Part shown: positions 25,730 to 35,919 of the stretch, piece after piece
Position numbering within the stretch: position 1 is the first letter of the stretch
Layout of the letters: every line of letters begins with the position of its first letter
NCBI RefSeq assembly: GCF_003096095.1
Contig: NZ_CP015453.1
Span: forward strand, 2,356,001-2,420,000
Length of the DNA stretch: 64,000 nucleotides
Direction of reading: 5' to 3'
Origin: Dietzia psychralcaliphila
GTDB lineage: Bacteria > Actinomycetota > Actinomycetes > Mycobacteriales > Mycobacteriaceae
The notes under the pieces: model-generated
What the model saw: only the letters and a program-made list of their open reading frames with translations
Told to the model about the DNA's origin: nothing
The model's database searches: none
Position numbers and translations under genes: made by a program

Positions 25730-26764
25730 ATGCGTTCTCGCGGTGTTGTCCACTTCCTGATCGCCACCACGGCCGCCCTCGTGCTGTCCGCATGTGGTTC
25801 GTCCGCCGACTCCGAGGAGTCGACGGGCGCGGCCGCATCCGGCGGGTCCGAGGCGTTCCCCGTGGTGATCGAGCACGCGCTCGGCACCACCACCATCGAG
25901 GAGGCGCCCGAGCGGGTGGCCACCGTCGCGTGGGCCAACCACGAGGTGCCGCTCGCCCTGGGGGTCGTCCCGGTGGGGATGGCCGCGGCGACCTTCGGTG
26001 ACGACGACGGCAACGGCATGCTCCCGTGGGTCGAGGAGCGACTCGAGGAGCTCGACGCGGAGCCCCCCGTCCTGTTCGACGAGACGGACGGGATCGACTT
26101 CGAGGCCGTCGCGGACACCGAGCCGGACGTCATCCTGGCCGCCTACTCCGGGCTGACGCAGGAGGACTACGACACCCTCAGCGAGATCGCCCCCGTCGTG
26201 GCCTACCCCGAGGAGGCGTGGGCCACCTCGTGGCGTGACACGATCCGCTTCAACTCCATGGGGATGGGCATGGAGGCCGAGGGCGACGCGCTGGTCGACG
26301 AACTCGACGCCGAGATCGCCGAGGCCACGGCCGCGCACCCCGAGCTCGAGGGCACCAAGACCATGTTCCTCACCCACGTCGACCCGACCGACCTGAGCAC
26401 GGTGAACTTCTACACCGCCGCCGACACCCGGGCAGCGTTCTTCGAGGACCTGGGCCTGGCCACTCCGGCCGCCGTGACCGAGGCCTCGGCGAGCGGCAAG
26501 TACTCCGGCAGCATCAGCGCCGAGCAGCTGGACCAGTTCGACGACGTCGAGCTGATCGTGACCTACGGCGACCAGGAGCTCGTCGACACCCTGAAGTCCG
26601 ATCCGCTGCTGTCCCAGATGCCGGCGGTCAAGAACGACGCGATCGTGTTCCTCGACGGCAGCGGCCCGATGGGCACCGCCGCCAACCCCACGCCGCTGGC
26701 CATCTCGTGGGTGCTCGACGACTACGTGACGCAGCTGGCGGAGGCCGTCGGCAACGGCGAGTGA
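25730..26764 (+). CDS. siderophore-iron ABC transporter, substrate-binding lipoprotein
   Basis: A 344-residue substrate-binding protein of the FepB/FhuD class. The N-terminal signal peptide ends in a lipobox LSAC (Cys22), anchoring it outside the membrane. The mature part has the two-lobed pattern with IEHALGTTTIEEAPERVATVAWANHE at the start of lobe one and PEIAPVVAYPEEAW-like siderophore-binder stretches. It should capture an Fe(III)-siderophore and deliver it to the two permeases that follow. The stop overlaps the next start as GTGA, and an iron box lies upstream. Confidence 0.93.
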   Translation: MRSRGVVHFLIATTAALVLSACGSSADSEESTGAAASGGSEAFPVVIEHALGTTTIEEAPERVATVAWANHEVPLALGVVPVGMAAATFGDDDGNGMLPWVEERLEELDAEPPVLFDETDGIDFEAVADTEPDVILAAYSGLTQEDYDTLSEIAPVVAYPEEAWATSWRDTIRFNSMGMGMEAEGDALVDELDAEIAEATAAHPELEGTKTMFLTHVDPTDLSTVNFYTAADTRAAFFEDLGLATPAAVTEASASGKYSGSISAEQLDQFDDVELIVTYGDQELVDTLKSDPLLSQMPAVKNDAIVFLDGSGPMGTAANPTPLAISWVLDDYVTQLAEAVGNGE

Positions 26765-27828
26765 CCGCGAACCCGGCCACGGCCGCCCTCCCGACGCCGG
26801 GTGCCGCCACGTCTGCTGTCAGGACGGTGCGGCGCCCGGCGCGCGTCCGGGTGGCGTGGCTCCTGGTGTCGATCGCGGTCCTTGTCGTCGTCGCGATCGC
26901 CTCGATCTCCATCGGTTCCCGCACCGTCTCCCTCGAGGAGATCCTCGCCGCGCTGGGCGGTTCCACCGACGGCCTCGGCGAGGCCTCGGTGGTCAAGCGG
27001 ATCTCCCGCACCATCCTGGCGATGCTCGTGGGCGCGGCGCTGGGGCTGGCCGGTGCGGTGATGCAGGGCGTGACCCGCAACCCGCTCGCGGACCCGAGCA
27101 TCCTGGGCGTGACCATGGGCGCCTCGCTGGCCGTGGTGGTGGGGATCGCGTACTTCGGTCTGTGGACCTACACCGGGTACATCTGGACCGCGATCGTCGG
27201 CGCCGGCATCGCCGCGGTGTTCGTCTACACGGTCGGCTCCCTCGGACGCGGCGGGGCCACCCCGCTCAAACTGGTTCTCGCCGGCGCGGCGACCTCGGCG
27301 GCGGCCACCTCGTTCATCAGCGCGGTGGTCTTGCCTCGCGGGGACATCGCCGGCGGCGTGCGCTCCTGGCAGGTCGGTGGCGTCGGCGGGGCCAGCACCG
27401 AGGCGATCGAGCAGGTGCTGCCGTTCCTCGTGGTGGGCGCGCTGATCTGTTTCCTCGCCGCCCGTCCGCTCAACTCGCTGGCCCTCGGCGACGACCTGGC
27501 CGCGGGGCTCGGCGAGCGTGTGGTCCTGACCAGGGCCGTGGGCGCACTCGGCTCGGTGCTGCTGTGCGGCGCCGCGACCGCCGTGGCCGGCCCCATCGCC
27601 TTTGTGGGACTCATCGTCCCCCACACCTGCCGCCTGCTCGTGGGCGTGGACCACCGCTGGCTGCTGCCGTTCTCGGCGCTCATCGGCGCCATCCTCGTCA
27701 CCACCTCGGACGTCCTCGGACGCGTGGTGGCCCGGCCGGAAGAGATCGACGTGGGCATCATCACCGCGCTCGTGGGAGCCCCGATCTTCATCGCGATCGT
27801 GCGCCGGCAGAAGATCAGGGAGCTGTGA
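26761..27828 (+). CDS. siderophore-iron ABC transporter permease (FecCD family), 1
   Basis: A 355-residue FecCD-type permease with about ten membrane helices. Family blocks include [27 protein letters not shown] and [20 protein letters not shown]. It pairs with the next permease to make the transmembrane channel. GTG at 26761 overlaps the binding-protein stop by four bases and the gene ends in another GTGA overlap. The longer open frame to 26707 lies inside the upstream gene and is not favoured. Confidence 0.92.
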   Translation: MTANPATAALPTPGAATSAVRTVRRPARVRVAWLLVSIAVLVVVAIASISIGSRTVSLEEILAALGGSTDGLGEASVVKRISRTILAMLVGAALGLAGAVMQGVTRNPLADPSILGVTMGASLAVVVGIAYFGLWTYTGYIWTAIVGAGIAAVFVYTVGSLGRGGATPLKLVLAGAATSAAATSFISAVVLPRGDIAGGVRSWQVGGVGGASTEAIEQVLPFLVVGALICFLAARPLNSLALGDDLAAGLGERVVLTRAVGALGSVLLCGAATAVAGPIAFVGLIVPHTCRLLVGVDHRWLLPFSALIGAILVTTSDVLGRVVARPEEIDVGIITALVGAPIFIAIVRRQKIREL

Positions 27829-28967
27829 CGACGGTGTCGACCAACACTCAGACCACCAACACTGCGGCCTCGAACTCTCCGGCCACCACCGCTGCGACCC
27901 AGAACGCCCCGGCCACCGACACCCTGACCACCGCCCACCCGGCGTCCGTCGAGCTGATCTCCCGCGGTCGCCGCAGCCGGAGGCGACGGCGGGTGATCGT
28001 CATGACCGCGCTCGCCCTGGTGGCCGCGGCGCTGTTCGCCGCCAGCCTCATGGTGGGCAGGACGTTCTACCCCCCGGCCGACGTGCTGGGCGTGATCCTG
28101 GGGCAGGACGTGGCCGGCGCCTCGTTCACCGTCGGACGGCTGCGCCTGCCCCGCGCAGTGCTCGCCGTGCTCACCGGCGTCTGCTTCGGCATCGGCGGCG
28201 TGACGTTCCAGACCATGCTGCGCAACCCGCTGGCCTCCCCCGACATCATCGGGATCAGCTCCGGCGCCAGCGCGGCGGCGGCCTTCGCGATCGTGGTCCT
28301 GGGCCTGGGTGGCGCGCAGGTCTCGGTGTTCGCGATCGTCATGGGCATCGCCGTGGCCCTGGCCATCTACCTCCTGGCCTATCGCGGCGGGGTGGTGGGC
28401 ACGCGACTCGTGCTGATCGGCATCGGCACCGCCGCCATGCTCAACGCGGCCACCAACTACATCCTCAAGACCGCACCGCAGTGGGAACTGCAGGAGGCCA
28501 TGCGCTGGATCACCGGCAGCCTCAACGGCGCCTCGTGGGAGCAGGTGCAGCCGGTGCTGGTGGCGTGCCTGGTGTTCGCCCCGGTGCTGCTGCTCAAGTC
28601 CCGCGACCTGTCCATGCTGCGGCTGGGCGACGACACCGCCTCCGCGCTCGGAGTGCGCACCGAACTTACCCGGATCGTGTTGATCGTGGCCGCCGTCGGG
28701 TTGATCGCCTTTGCCACCGCGGTCGCCGGGCCCATCGCCTTTGTGGCGTTCCTGTCCGGGCCCATCGCCGCGCGCCTGGTGGGGCCGCACGGCTCGCCAC
28801 TCGTGCCGGCGGCGCTGGTGGGCGTGGTGCTGGTGCTCGGTGCGGACCTGGTGGGCCAGTACGCCTTCGGCTCCCGCTACCCGGTGGGCGTGATCACCGG
28901 AGTGCTCGGCGCGCCGTACCTCATCTATCTCATCGCCCGCAGCAACCGCACCGGAGGCTCACTGTGA
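27825..28967 (+). CDS. siderophore-iron ABC transporter permease (FecCD family), 2
   Basis: A 380-residue second FecCD permease with a Thr/Ala/Asn-rich cytoplasmic N-terminal extension of about 45 residues and a run of arginines (GRRSRRRRR) before helix one. Blocks typical of the family are [27 protein letters not shown] and [20 protein letters not shown]. It forms the heterodimeric channel with the previous gene. GTG at 27825 overlaps the previous stop. Confidence 0.92.
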   Translation: MTTVSTNTQTTNTAASNSPATTAATQNAPATDTLTTAHPASVELISRGRRSRRRRRVIVMTALALVAAALFAASLMVGRTFYPPADVLGVILGQDVAGASFTVGRLRLPRAVLAVLTGVCFGIGGVTFQTMLRNPLASPDIIGISSGASAAAAFAIVVLGLGGAQVSVFAIVMGIAVALAIYLLAYRGGVVGTRLVLIGIGTAAMLNAATNYILKTAPQWELQEAMRWITGSLNGASWEQVQPVLVACLVFAPVLLLKSRDLSMLRLGDDTASALGVRTELTRIVLIVAAVGLIAFATAVAGPIAFVAFLSGPIAARLVGPHGSPLVPAALVGVVLVLGADLVGQYAFGSRYPVGVITGVLGAPYLIYLIARSNRTGGSL

Positions 28968-29827
28968 CCACCGACCACTCCCTCCACGCGACCGGCCTCG
29001 ACCTGGGCTACCGCGACCGGACCGTCATCCACGACCTGGAGCTCAAGGTGCCGCCGGGCCGGATCACCGCGATCGTCGGCGCCAACGCGTGCGGCAAATC
29101 CACTCTGCTGCGGTCCATGTCCCGGTTGCTCAAGCCCCGCGGCGGCCAGGTGCTGCTGGACGGCGAGCAGGTGCACCGCATCCCCGCCAAGAAGCTGGCC
29201 CGCACGCTGGGGCTGCTCCCCCAGTCCCCCATCGCGCCGGAGGGGATCACCGTCTCCGACCTGGTGGGCCGCGGGCGGAACCCCCACCAGGGGATGCTCT
29301 CCAGGTGGAGTAGGGACGACGACGAGGCCGTGGCCTCCGCCCTCGAGGCCACCGGCACCCTCGAGCTGGCCGACCGGGCCGTGGACGAGTTGTCCGGCGG
29401 TCAGCGACAGCGCGTGTGGATAGCCATGGCCCTGGCCCAGCACACCGACCTGCTACTACTCGACGAGCCCACCACGTTCCTCGACGTGGCCCACCAGGTG
29501 GAGGTACTGGACCTGCTGGTGGACCTCAACCGCGACCGGGGCACCACCATCGTGATGGTCCTGCACGACCTCAACCTGGCCGCCCGCTACGCCGACCACC
29601 TGGTGGCCCTGGCCGACGGGCGCGTGCACTGCGCGGGTGCTCCCCAGGAGGTGTTCACCACGGAGATGGTGAGCGCGGTGTTCGGGCTCGACTCCGTGGT
29701 GATCCCCGACCCCACGTCCGGCCGGCCGCTGATGCTGCCGCTGGGGAGGCATGGGGTTCGCGAGGACGGGGTCCGCGGTGAGCAGGGGGTTCACGGTGAG
29801 CAGGGGGTGGTGAACGCGGGATCGTGA
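28964..29827 (+). CDS. siderophore-iron ABC transporter ATP-binding protein
   Basis: A 287-residue FepC-type ATPase with Walker [10 protein letters not shown], signature LSGGQRQRV, Walker [13 protein letters not shown] and an H-loop in VLHDLNLAA. It powers the two FecCD permeases. GTG at 28964 overlaps the preceding stop. The C-terminal ~25 residues are an expanded low-complexity tail ([12 protein letters not shown]) encoded by 18-bp repeats at 29768-29803 and lie beyond the normal domain end. Confidence 0.94.
   Translation: MTTDHSLHATGLDLGYRDRTVIHDLELKVPPGRITAIVGANACGKSTLLRSMSRLLKPRGGQVLLDGEQVHRIPAKKLARTLGLLPQSPIAPEGITVSDLVGRGRNPHQGMLSRWSRDDDEAVASALEATGTLELADRAVDELSGGQRQRVWIAMALAQHTDLLLLDEPTTFLDVAHQVEVLDLLVDLNRDRGTTIVMVLHDLNLAARYADHLVALADGRVHCAGAPQEVFTTEMVSAVFGLDSVVIPDPTSGRPLMLPLGRHGVREDGVRGEQGVHGEQGVVNAGS
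29768..29803 (+). repeat. 18-bp repeat in ATPase tail (2 units)
   Basis: GGGGTCCGCGGTGAGCAG and GGGGTTCACGGTGAGCAG stand in tandem, followed by a partial third copy. They encode the C-terminal tail of the siderophore ATPase. Confidence 0.8.
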
Positions 29828-30088
29828 GCGCCGGATCGTGAGCGGTCGAGGCGCGGATGCAAGGTAGCCGCCTCCACCGCCCGAGCAGCGCTGCGCTTTC
29901 CGCCTTGCGCATCCCTAACCCGGGCGGGTTGCGCTGCGCCTTCGGCCCACGTGCCCCCTCTGCACACCCTCCCCCGGGTCGCGCGCCCGCAATGATCCAT
30001 TCCGGCAGCGCAAGCCGGGGGTGGGCGCGCACGCCGGCGGCCGGCGCCGGAGGGCCCGCGACCAGAGGTTGCGCTTGAGTGGCCAGGC

Positions 30089-32077
30089 TCAGATCTCGGG
30101 CAGCCGGTCCGCGCCCCAGCTGGAGTGGATCAAGTCGGTCACGCGGGCGATCTCCTCCGCCGTCACCGACCCGGTCTCGCCGGGCTCGAGGGCGTCGAAG
30201 TGGAAGATGTACAGCCGCGAGGCGAACTGCTCGAACGGCAGCGACGACTCGCCGAACCGCTCGCCGTTACCGGCGGTGCTCACCACCACGCCGTTGCCCC
30301 AGTCCTGCCCGCTGTCGTTGTTGGGGTTGAAGAAGTAGACGCGCATGGTCTCGTCCGGATCCAGCGCGACGCGCAGGATCGTGATGGCGTGCCAGCCCAC
30401 GAACCGAGCAGAGCTGTCGGTCACGGCCACCCCGGCGGGTTGCGGGTGGATCAGCGGCTGGTTGCCGTTGTGGAACGGGTGGTAGCTGCCGTAGAAGTGC
30501 CGCAGGAAGTCCTCGAGCCCGGTCAGCCGGCCGGAGTCCACGTCCACGTTGATGCGGAAACCCCGGGCGGCCCACCAGCCGTGGAACTCAGGGTTGACCC
30601 AGCGGTGGGGGTCACCCTCGCGATCGGAGCACTGCCGGCCCATTTCGGCGTAGATGCGGTCCAGGTGCGGCACCACGAGCAGGGAGACCGGGTCCAGGTC
30701 CACGGGCAGGGTCTCCGCCAGGCCCGCCTCGAGCTCGCGGGAGGACAGGGGGCGGCCCTCGAAGTGCATGACCACCTCGTTGTCCCGCGCCGCCCACGCG
30801 ATGGTCTGCAGCAGGTAGTCGGGATCGTTGTAGGCCCACATCGACAGGGCACGGGCGGACTGACAGGTGGGGTTGTCGCCCTGCCCCACGCCCAGCGGCT
30901 GGCCGAGCATCGACAGTGTCCCGGCAAGCAGCCAGATCCGCCCCGGATGCTCCGGCCCGTAGGCCAGCGCGAGGCGCTCGTCCGCGTAGTCCGACAGGGG
31001 CAGCGACAGCAGCCGCCACAACGCGGGCGCGACGGGCGGCTGGAAGAGGATCCCGCGCTCGAGCAGCAGCGCCAGTCCGTACACGGACTGGGCCGTCTCG
31101 GGGTGCACGGCGGCGTCGATGAGAGCGTCGACCAGGCCGTGGAAGCACAGCAGGCTCTCGCGCCCGGTGCTCGACAGGCCGAGCGCCTCGCTGAGCAGGA
31201 AGCTGCCCTTCTCGCGGAGGAACCGCAGCAGGACGGGGTGGTACGCCGAGACCAGGCCCGTGTCGTGCATGGATCGCGCGAAACCCGCGGCCTCGTACTG
31301 CAGGGTCCCCTCGTCCATCGACTCCAGGCGGGAGCGGTAGATGTCCACCCCGGGGTCTTCCCGGCTCGCCTCGGTGGTGCCGAAGATGCTGCTGATCAGT
31401 CGGTCCACGCCGAAGCCACCGGTGCTGGTGTCCACCTCGGGGTCGTGGCGCGCGATGGCGATCTGCGTGATGGTCTGCTTGATGTGATCGACCTGGATCG
31501 GGCGTTGCCGCAGGATCCGCCAGATCTCCTCGACCAACTGGTCCAGGACGGTGTCGAACCCGATCTCCCCGGCGATGTGCGTCATCGACGTGCGCGTCAC
31601 CTTGGCCATGCGACCCTGCTGAACCCGCTCCGCCTCGGTGGCCACGGTGAACAGCATGGAGGCGTTGTTGGCGAGGACCTCCTTGAGGTGCTGGAGGGCC
31701 TCCTCCGCCGACACGTCGGGGTGCGCGTACTCCCCCTTCGCCACCGCGGCCAACCTGAGGTCGCTGACGATCTCCATCACGGCCGTGTCCGCGTTGGGGC
31801 TGCGGAGCGACCCGGTGCTCAGCGCCGGGACCAGTGAACTCGGCGACGCCCAGTCCGTCCCCTCGAACAGCCCGGCGGACTCGAGTTCCCGGGCCATCGA
31901 CTGCACGGCCCGGGCGCCGCCCTCCTGGAGCAGAACCAGACGTAGGCCGTCGAGGACGCGTCGCTTCGGCGTCGACTTTCCGACGTCCCCGGCTTCCGCG
32001 AGGGCCCTGGTCGCCTCGACGAGCGAGGCCACCCGCTTGTCCAGAACTCGCGCCGCGCCGGGTTCGTCGTTAGCCAC
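30089..32077 (-). CDS. large protein with papain-like Cys-His-Asn signature
   Basis: A 662-residue protein of no family I can name. The N-terminal ~390 residues are mostly helical. The C-terminal part has the order of a papain-type catalytic site: Cys405 in GDNPTCQSARALSMWA, His563 in FVGWHAITILR and Asn584 in YFFNPNNDSGQDWG. This suggests a cysteine peptidase, amidase or transglutaminase-like enzyme. No signal peptide or membrane helix is seen, so it should be cytoplasmic. GTG at 32077 is used, with GGAGAG nine bases upstream. It follows the ATP-grasp gene on the same strand after a 79-bp gap, so the pair is probably one transcription unit. The assignment rests on motif spacing only. Confidence 0.75.
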   Translation of the reverse strand: MANDEPGAARVLDKRVASLVEATRALAEAGDVGKSTPKRRVLDGLRLVLLQEGGARAVQSMARELESAGLFEGTDWASPSSLVPALSTGSLRSPNADTAVMEIVSDLRLAAVAKGEYAHPDVSAEEALQHLKEVLANNASMLFTVATEAERVQQGRMAKVTRTSMTHIAGEIGFDTVLDQLVEEIWRILRQRPIQVDHIKQTITQIAIARHDPEVDTSTGGFGVDRLISSIFGTTEASREDPGVDIYRSRLESMDEGTLQYEAAGFARSMHDTGLVSAYHPVLLRFLREKGSFLLSEALGLSSTGRESLLCFHGLVDALIDAAVHPETAQSVYGLALLLERGILFQPPVAPALWRLLSLPLSDYADERLALAYGPEHPGRIWLLAGTLSMLGQPLGVGQGDNPTCQSARALSMWAYNDPDYLLQTIAWAARDNEVVMHFEGRPLSSRELEAGLAETLPVDLDPVSLLVVPHLDRIYAEMGRQCSDREGDPHRWVNPEFHGWWAARGFRINVDVDSGRLTGLEDFLRHFYGSYHPFHNGNQPLIHPQPAGVAVTDSSARFVGWHAITILRVALDPDETMRVYFFNPNNDSGQDWGNGVVVSTAGNGERFGESSLPFEQFASRLYIFHFDALEPGETGSVTAEEIARVTDLIHSSWGADRLPEI

Positions 32078-32156
32078 TTAGGTTCACTCTCCAGATCTCG
32101 AGGCGGTTGTTCCCGCCCCCCGGTACCGTACTCAGGTCAACTGATCCCGTGGACCG

Positions 32157-33455
32157 TCACACGTAGAAGTCGAGCTCCTCTTGGCGCGCGAGCAGGGTCC
32201 GCATCTCGTACGCGTCGTCGCCGAAGAAGTAGATCAACCCCCAGTGGGTACCGAATGCGGTCCGCTTGGTGACGGTCTCCTCTACGGGTGCAGTGAGCTC
32301 GTGTGACTCGAAGTACTCGTGGTCCTCGGTCTCCTCCGGGATCTCGAGAGTCGAGACCACACGACGCCGCGGGTAGACACCGAAGCACCCCGCGTGCCCG
32401 GTGGCGTCGACCACCTCGCGCGGGAAGAACGCTGTGATCTCCTCCTCGGTGGTCTTGGGGTCAAACGCGAGCACCAGGCCCTGGTAGGCGTTGAAGCCGT
32501 AGGCGCGCTCGAGCAGTTCGAAGACCTTGAACCCCGGCGGGCGGTAGGCCACCTCACCGAAGTACATCTCGCCGTCGCTGGTGACGAAGTACTCGGGGTG
32601 CACGAAGCCGAACTTGATGTCGAAGGTCTTGATGAGCTTCTCGATCTGGCGCGTGATCTCGGGGCGGTACTTCTCGAGCTCCGGCGAGGCCGGCACGAAC
32701 ACCGAATACCCGAGCGTCACGTACTCGGAGATGTTGAGGAACACGATCTTGCCGTTGTGCACCCAGGCCTCGACGGCGAACTCCCAGCCGTCCAGGTGGG
32801 ATTCCATGAGGACCGGGAACTCCTCGTCGGGGATCGTGTCGACCTCGTCGGGAGTGCGGATGACGCGGTGCCCCAGGCAGCCGGCCTTGTCGAAGGCCTT
32901 GAGGTGGATCGGGTCGTTGGGGTCGCCGTCCAGCTTGAGCAGCGTCTGGTTGACGCGCTTGAGGAAGCGGATCACGTCGTCGCGCTCGTGGGCTTCCTCG
33001 AAGATGCCCACGCGGATCCCACCGAGCTGGGCACGGCGCTTCATCAGGGCCTTGTCGCGCAGCAGCAGCGATTGGCCGTATAGCGTGGGGTTGTCCATGA
33101 GCATGGAGTTGATGGCGCCCGCCCACTCGACGGTCTCCTCGAACAGCGGGATCGCCACGTCAACGCCCATGTCCTTCAGGGTCTCCGCGATCTCCATGGA
33201 CCGGTCGTTGAGCCGCTCGAAGTTCCACGGCACAAATGGGATGTTGTGCTGCTTGCAGTAGTCCTCGGCCCAGTCCGGGGCCACCACGACGTAGCGGCGG
33301 TCGAACCGGTCGACGGCGTCGACTGCGTTGGGTGCCCAGCCGAGTAGAGCCACGTAGCCCTTGTCGGGGTCGCGCCGTGTCGCGTTGCCGTCCTGCGTCG
33401 CGAGCGAACTCGTGTCCGAGACTGTGGTGGTGGTTTCTGCTGTGGAAATCTGCAC
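32157..33455 (-). CDS. ATP-grasp family ligase
   Basis: A 432-residue ATP-grasp protein: an N-terminal Rossmann-like part (YVALLGWAPNAVDAVDRFDRRYVVVAPD), a central ATP-binding region (LLRDKALMKRRAQ..., LKAFDKAGCLGHRV) and a C-terminal block HPEYFVTSDGEMYFGEVAYRPPG with the metal-binding Glu cluster. Such enzymes join a carboxylate, activated as acyl phosphate, to an amine or thiol. GTG at 33455 is preferred because AGGAGG lies nine bases upstream; the frame is open to 33578. Its neighbour has a Cys-His-Asn site, so ligase and hydrolase may act on the same amide bond. The substrate is unknown. Confidence 0.82.
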   Translation of the reverse strand: MQISTAETTTTVSDTSSLATQDGNATRRDPDKGYVALLGWAPNAVDAVDRFDRRYVVVAPDWAEDYCKQHNIPFVPWNFERLNDRSMEIAETLKDMGVDVAIPLFEETVEWAGAINSMLMDNPTLYGQSLLLRDKALMKRRAQLGGIRVGIFEEAHERDDVIRFLKRVNQTLLKLDGDPNDPIHLKAFDKAGCLGHRVIRTPDEVDTIPDEEFPVLMESHLDGWEFAVEAWVHNGKIVFLNISEYVTLGYSVFVPASPELEKYRPEITRQIEKLIKTFDIKFGFVHPEYFVTSDGEMYFGEVAYRPPGFKVFELLERAYGFNAYQGLVLAFDPKTTEEEITAFFPREVVDATGHAGCFGVYPRRRVVSTLEIPEETEDHEYFESHELTAPVEETVTKRTAFGTHWGLIYFFGDDAYEMRTLLARQEELDFYV

Positions 33456-33665
33456 GCTCAATTGCCTCCTGGGTTGGGGCGCGGGCTGGTGGGCCACCAA
33501 CCTACCCAACAGTCCGCGGGACACGCGTGGAGTGGCGGGCCGTTCGAGCGGCGTCGCAGGATTCAACACTGGTCCCATCCGATCAGCACTGTGTCGCGAA
33601 TCACTGCCAGCACCGTCCTCAGCGGCCGTTCAGCCGCTCGGTGCCTTTGGGTCGAAAGGACGCAT

Positions 33666-34403
33666 ATGCGCACGATGACCAGAAGAACTCTGCCGGTCCT
33701 GGCAGCCACCGCGCTGTTCAGCTCGCTCGGGGTGGCCCCCGCGATGGCGGGGAGCCTCAGCGCAGGAAGCCTCGGCGGCGACACCACCTACCTCACGGCC
33801 AACATCACGGAACTGAACGATTCCGGTGTGGATAGCACCGCCTGGCTCTCGCTGGAGGGCAACGAGCTCAGCGTCCGCATCGACAGTTCGGGCCTGCTCG
33901 CCGATGCGCCGCACGCGCAGCACATCCACATCGGCGGGACCAACCAGTGCCCCAGTCCCGACCAGGAGGGCACAGGTTTCGAGGGCGCGCTCCGCACCAC
34001 TGACGCCATCGACTCCTACGGCGCGGTCCAGGTGTCGCTGACCACCGAGGGCGACACCAGCCCGGCCAGCGCGCTCGCAGTCGACCGCTACCCCGTCGGC
34101 GATGCCCCGTACTCGCGGACGTTCACCGTCACCGACGAGGTGGCCGCCAGCCTCCGCGCCGGCGAGGGTTCCGTGGTCCTGCACGGTGTCGACCACAACG
34201 GCAGCGGCGCGTACGACGGCGACCAGGAGTCGGACCTCGATCCGACGCTTCCGTCCGAGGCCACCGACCCCGCCGCGTGTGGTGAGCTGAACATCGATTC
34301 GATGGGCAGCCTGTCCATGGGCAGCCTCGGGGGTTCGCTCGGGTCCATGGGCTCGTCCGGGTCGACGGGTTCGCTCGGGTCCCTGGGCTCGCTGGGTTCC
34401 TGA
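33666..34403 (+). CDS. secreted CHRD-like protein with Gly/Ser repeat tail
   Basis: A 245-residue exported protein. A signal peptide (RRTLPVLAATALFSSLGVAPAMA) is followed by a beta-rich domain with HAQHIHIGG and later LHGVDHNGSG, as in CHRD-type domains, which often carry metal-binding His motifs. The last ~35 residues are repeats of GSLGSMG and GSLGS. AAAGGA lies five bases before ATG at 33666. It is divergent from the ATP-grasp gene. A surface or extracellular role is likely; the activity is unknown. Confidence 0.78.
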   Translation: MRTMTRRTLPVLAATALFSSLGVAPAMAGSLSAGSLGGDTTYLTANITELNDSGVDSTAWLSLEGNELSVRIDSSGLLADAPHAQHIHIGGTNQCPSPDQEGTGFEGALRTTDAIDSYGAVQVSLTTEGDTSPASALAVDRYPVGDAPYSRTFTVTDEVAASLRAGEGSVVLHGVDHNGSGAYDGDQESDLDPTLPSEATDPAACGELNIDSMGSLSMGSLGGSLGSMGSSGSTGSLGSLGSLGS

Positions 34404-34755
34404 TCCCTTCGGACTCACCACGCCGGTCACCGCGGACCCGTAGGGACTCGGTGTCACCGTGCTGAACGGGTGATCGACGGTCGGTGGCGCTGCGAGGGCG
34501 CCGCCGACCGCACAGCCCCGCGTCCCATCCGAGTCGCGTGGTCCAGGCCCAGCGCGGCACCGATTGAGGACGACGTGACCAGGTGCCGGCCCCTTGTGTG
34601 ATGACGACGACGAGGTCGCAATCCGCGTGAGCCTCGGCAGTCGAACGGCATTCATCACGAGCATGTCCGACCAGGGGCGCTCCACGGTGTCGTCGGTTTC
34701 GCAACCGCCCGGAGGGGTCGGCCAGTGGCGAACGGGGCGCGCGGTGACTCTGAGC
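34404..34755. other. intergenic stretch, 352 bp
   Basis: No gene is seen between the CHRD-like gene and jetD. The only distinctive element is a 21-bp sequence at 34599-34619 that recurs exactly at 43466-43486. On the + strand it begins with ATG and opens a 9-codon frame. No convincing terminator is visible for either flanking gene. Confidence 0.5.
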
Positions 34756-35919
34756 TCATGCCTCGTCTGGCCGGAATGGCAATCGCTCCAGGACCCAGGC
34801 CCAGTCGATCCGCTCCTGCTCCAGCCTGACGCGCTCGCCGTAGCGATCGGAGACCAGGTCGTCGTAGACCGCCGCCTCCGCCGCCGTCAGTCGATCGAGT
34901 GTCGCGCCGGTGGGTGAGGACTCCTGTCCCCATCGTCGAGGGTGCGCGTGGAGGGTCTCGAGATCCATGAGGAAAGACCGCACCCGCGGTAGATGCGTGC
35001 GCAGCCGATGGAGGATGGCGAAGCCGTGGGTGTCGAGGTCGCCCCAGTAGTGCACGTCGGCCTCCCGCAGAGCGTCCCAGCGACCGAGACGGGCCACGTC
35101 GAATCCCTTCCCCCAGATCAACACCCCGTCGTCCGGGACGGGCAGTGTGAGGTAGGTGATCTCGTTCTCCACGATCACGGCAGTGGTCAAGGACATGCCG
35201 AGTCCGTCGAGCTCCTCCGGCCGCACGGACAGTTCGGTGACCGAAGCCGGCGCGACGCTCCCTGACATGCGGAACCGAACGTACTCGGGCTTGGTGCGCA
35301 GACCCAGGTCGTGGAGGAACGAGGTGGCGTTGCGCGACACCCCGAGGAGTCCTGCGAGCACCGTCCGGTGACTCTCGACGACCTTGGTGTCCACTCCCGG
35401 GACATCGATCTGCCGCAGGTACCTGCCCGACCCGCGGGCGCCCTCGAGCCAGCGGTACGCCGCGAGGATCTGCGGCCACTCCTGTGCATGCTCGAGCGCA
35501 GCGACGGGTCTGGCAAGCAGCCAGTCCGCCACCGCGGCGTCCGGGGCCTCCGCCAGCATCTGGTCGAAGATGGACACCTGCGACCGGACTCCGAGCAACG
35601 CCCACGCCTGGTCGAACCGGGTCACCACGGCATGAGTGGGGATCTGATTGCGTCCAACTCTCCGGCCGCCTACCGCCGTGTACCGCAGGGTGTATCGGCT
35701 GCCGTCGCGACTGCCGGCCTCGAGTGCGGCCATCCAGTCCTGCACCTCACCGAAGCGCCCACCGATCTCTGCCGCCTTCGGCGGTCCCAGTGGAACCTCA
35801 AGCGGGATCAGAGCCTCCCCGCGGGCGAAAGCCCGGAGCAGGGTGCCGTCGACCCACCGCCTGTGCACCTTCTCCCGGACCATCTCCGGTGTGGCCCATT
35901 TCCGCGCGCCGGCAACCAT
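34756..35919 (-). CDS. jetD: Wadjet JetD, toprim-like nuclease subunit
   Basis: A 387-residue protein matching the DUF3322-DUF2220 architecture of JetD, the nuclease of the Wadjet anti-plasmid system that cleaves small closed circular DNA after loop extrusion. The C-terminal toprim-like part has IVENEITYLTLP and the acidic HYWGDLDTHGFAIL motif expected to bind metal. ATG at 35919 touches the jetC stop as TGATG; GTG one codon upstream is an alternative. It is the last gene of the jetA-B-C-D operon. Confidence 0.92.
   Translation of the reverse strand: MVAGARKWATPEMVREKVHRRWVDGTLLRAFARGEALIPLEVPLGPPKAAEIGGRFGEVQDWMAALEAGSRDGSRYTLRYTAVGGRRVGRNQIPTHAVVTRFDQAWALLGVRSQVSIFDQMLAEAPDAAVADWLLARPVAALEHAQEWPQILAAYRWLEGARGSGRYLRQIDVPGVDTKVVESHRTVLAGLLGVSRNATSFLHDLGLRTKPEYVRFRMSGSVAPASVTELSVRPEELDGLGMSLTTAVIVENEITYLTLPVPDDGVLIWGKGFDVARLGRWDALREADVHYWGDLDTHGFAILHRLRTHLPRVRSFLMDLETLHAHPRRWGQESSPTGATLDRLTAAEAAVYDDLVSDRYGERVRLEQERIDWAWVLERLPFRPDEA

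Noticed and set aside
29828-30088. Possible small gene or terminator downstream of the siderophore operon
   Set aside because: Several GC-rich inverted runs exist but none forms a convincing stem with a T tract, and short frames lack ribosome sites.
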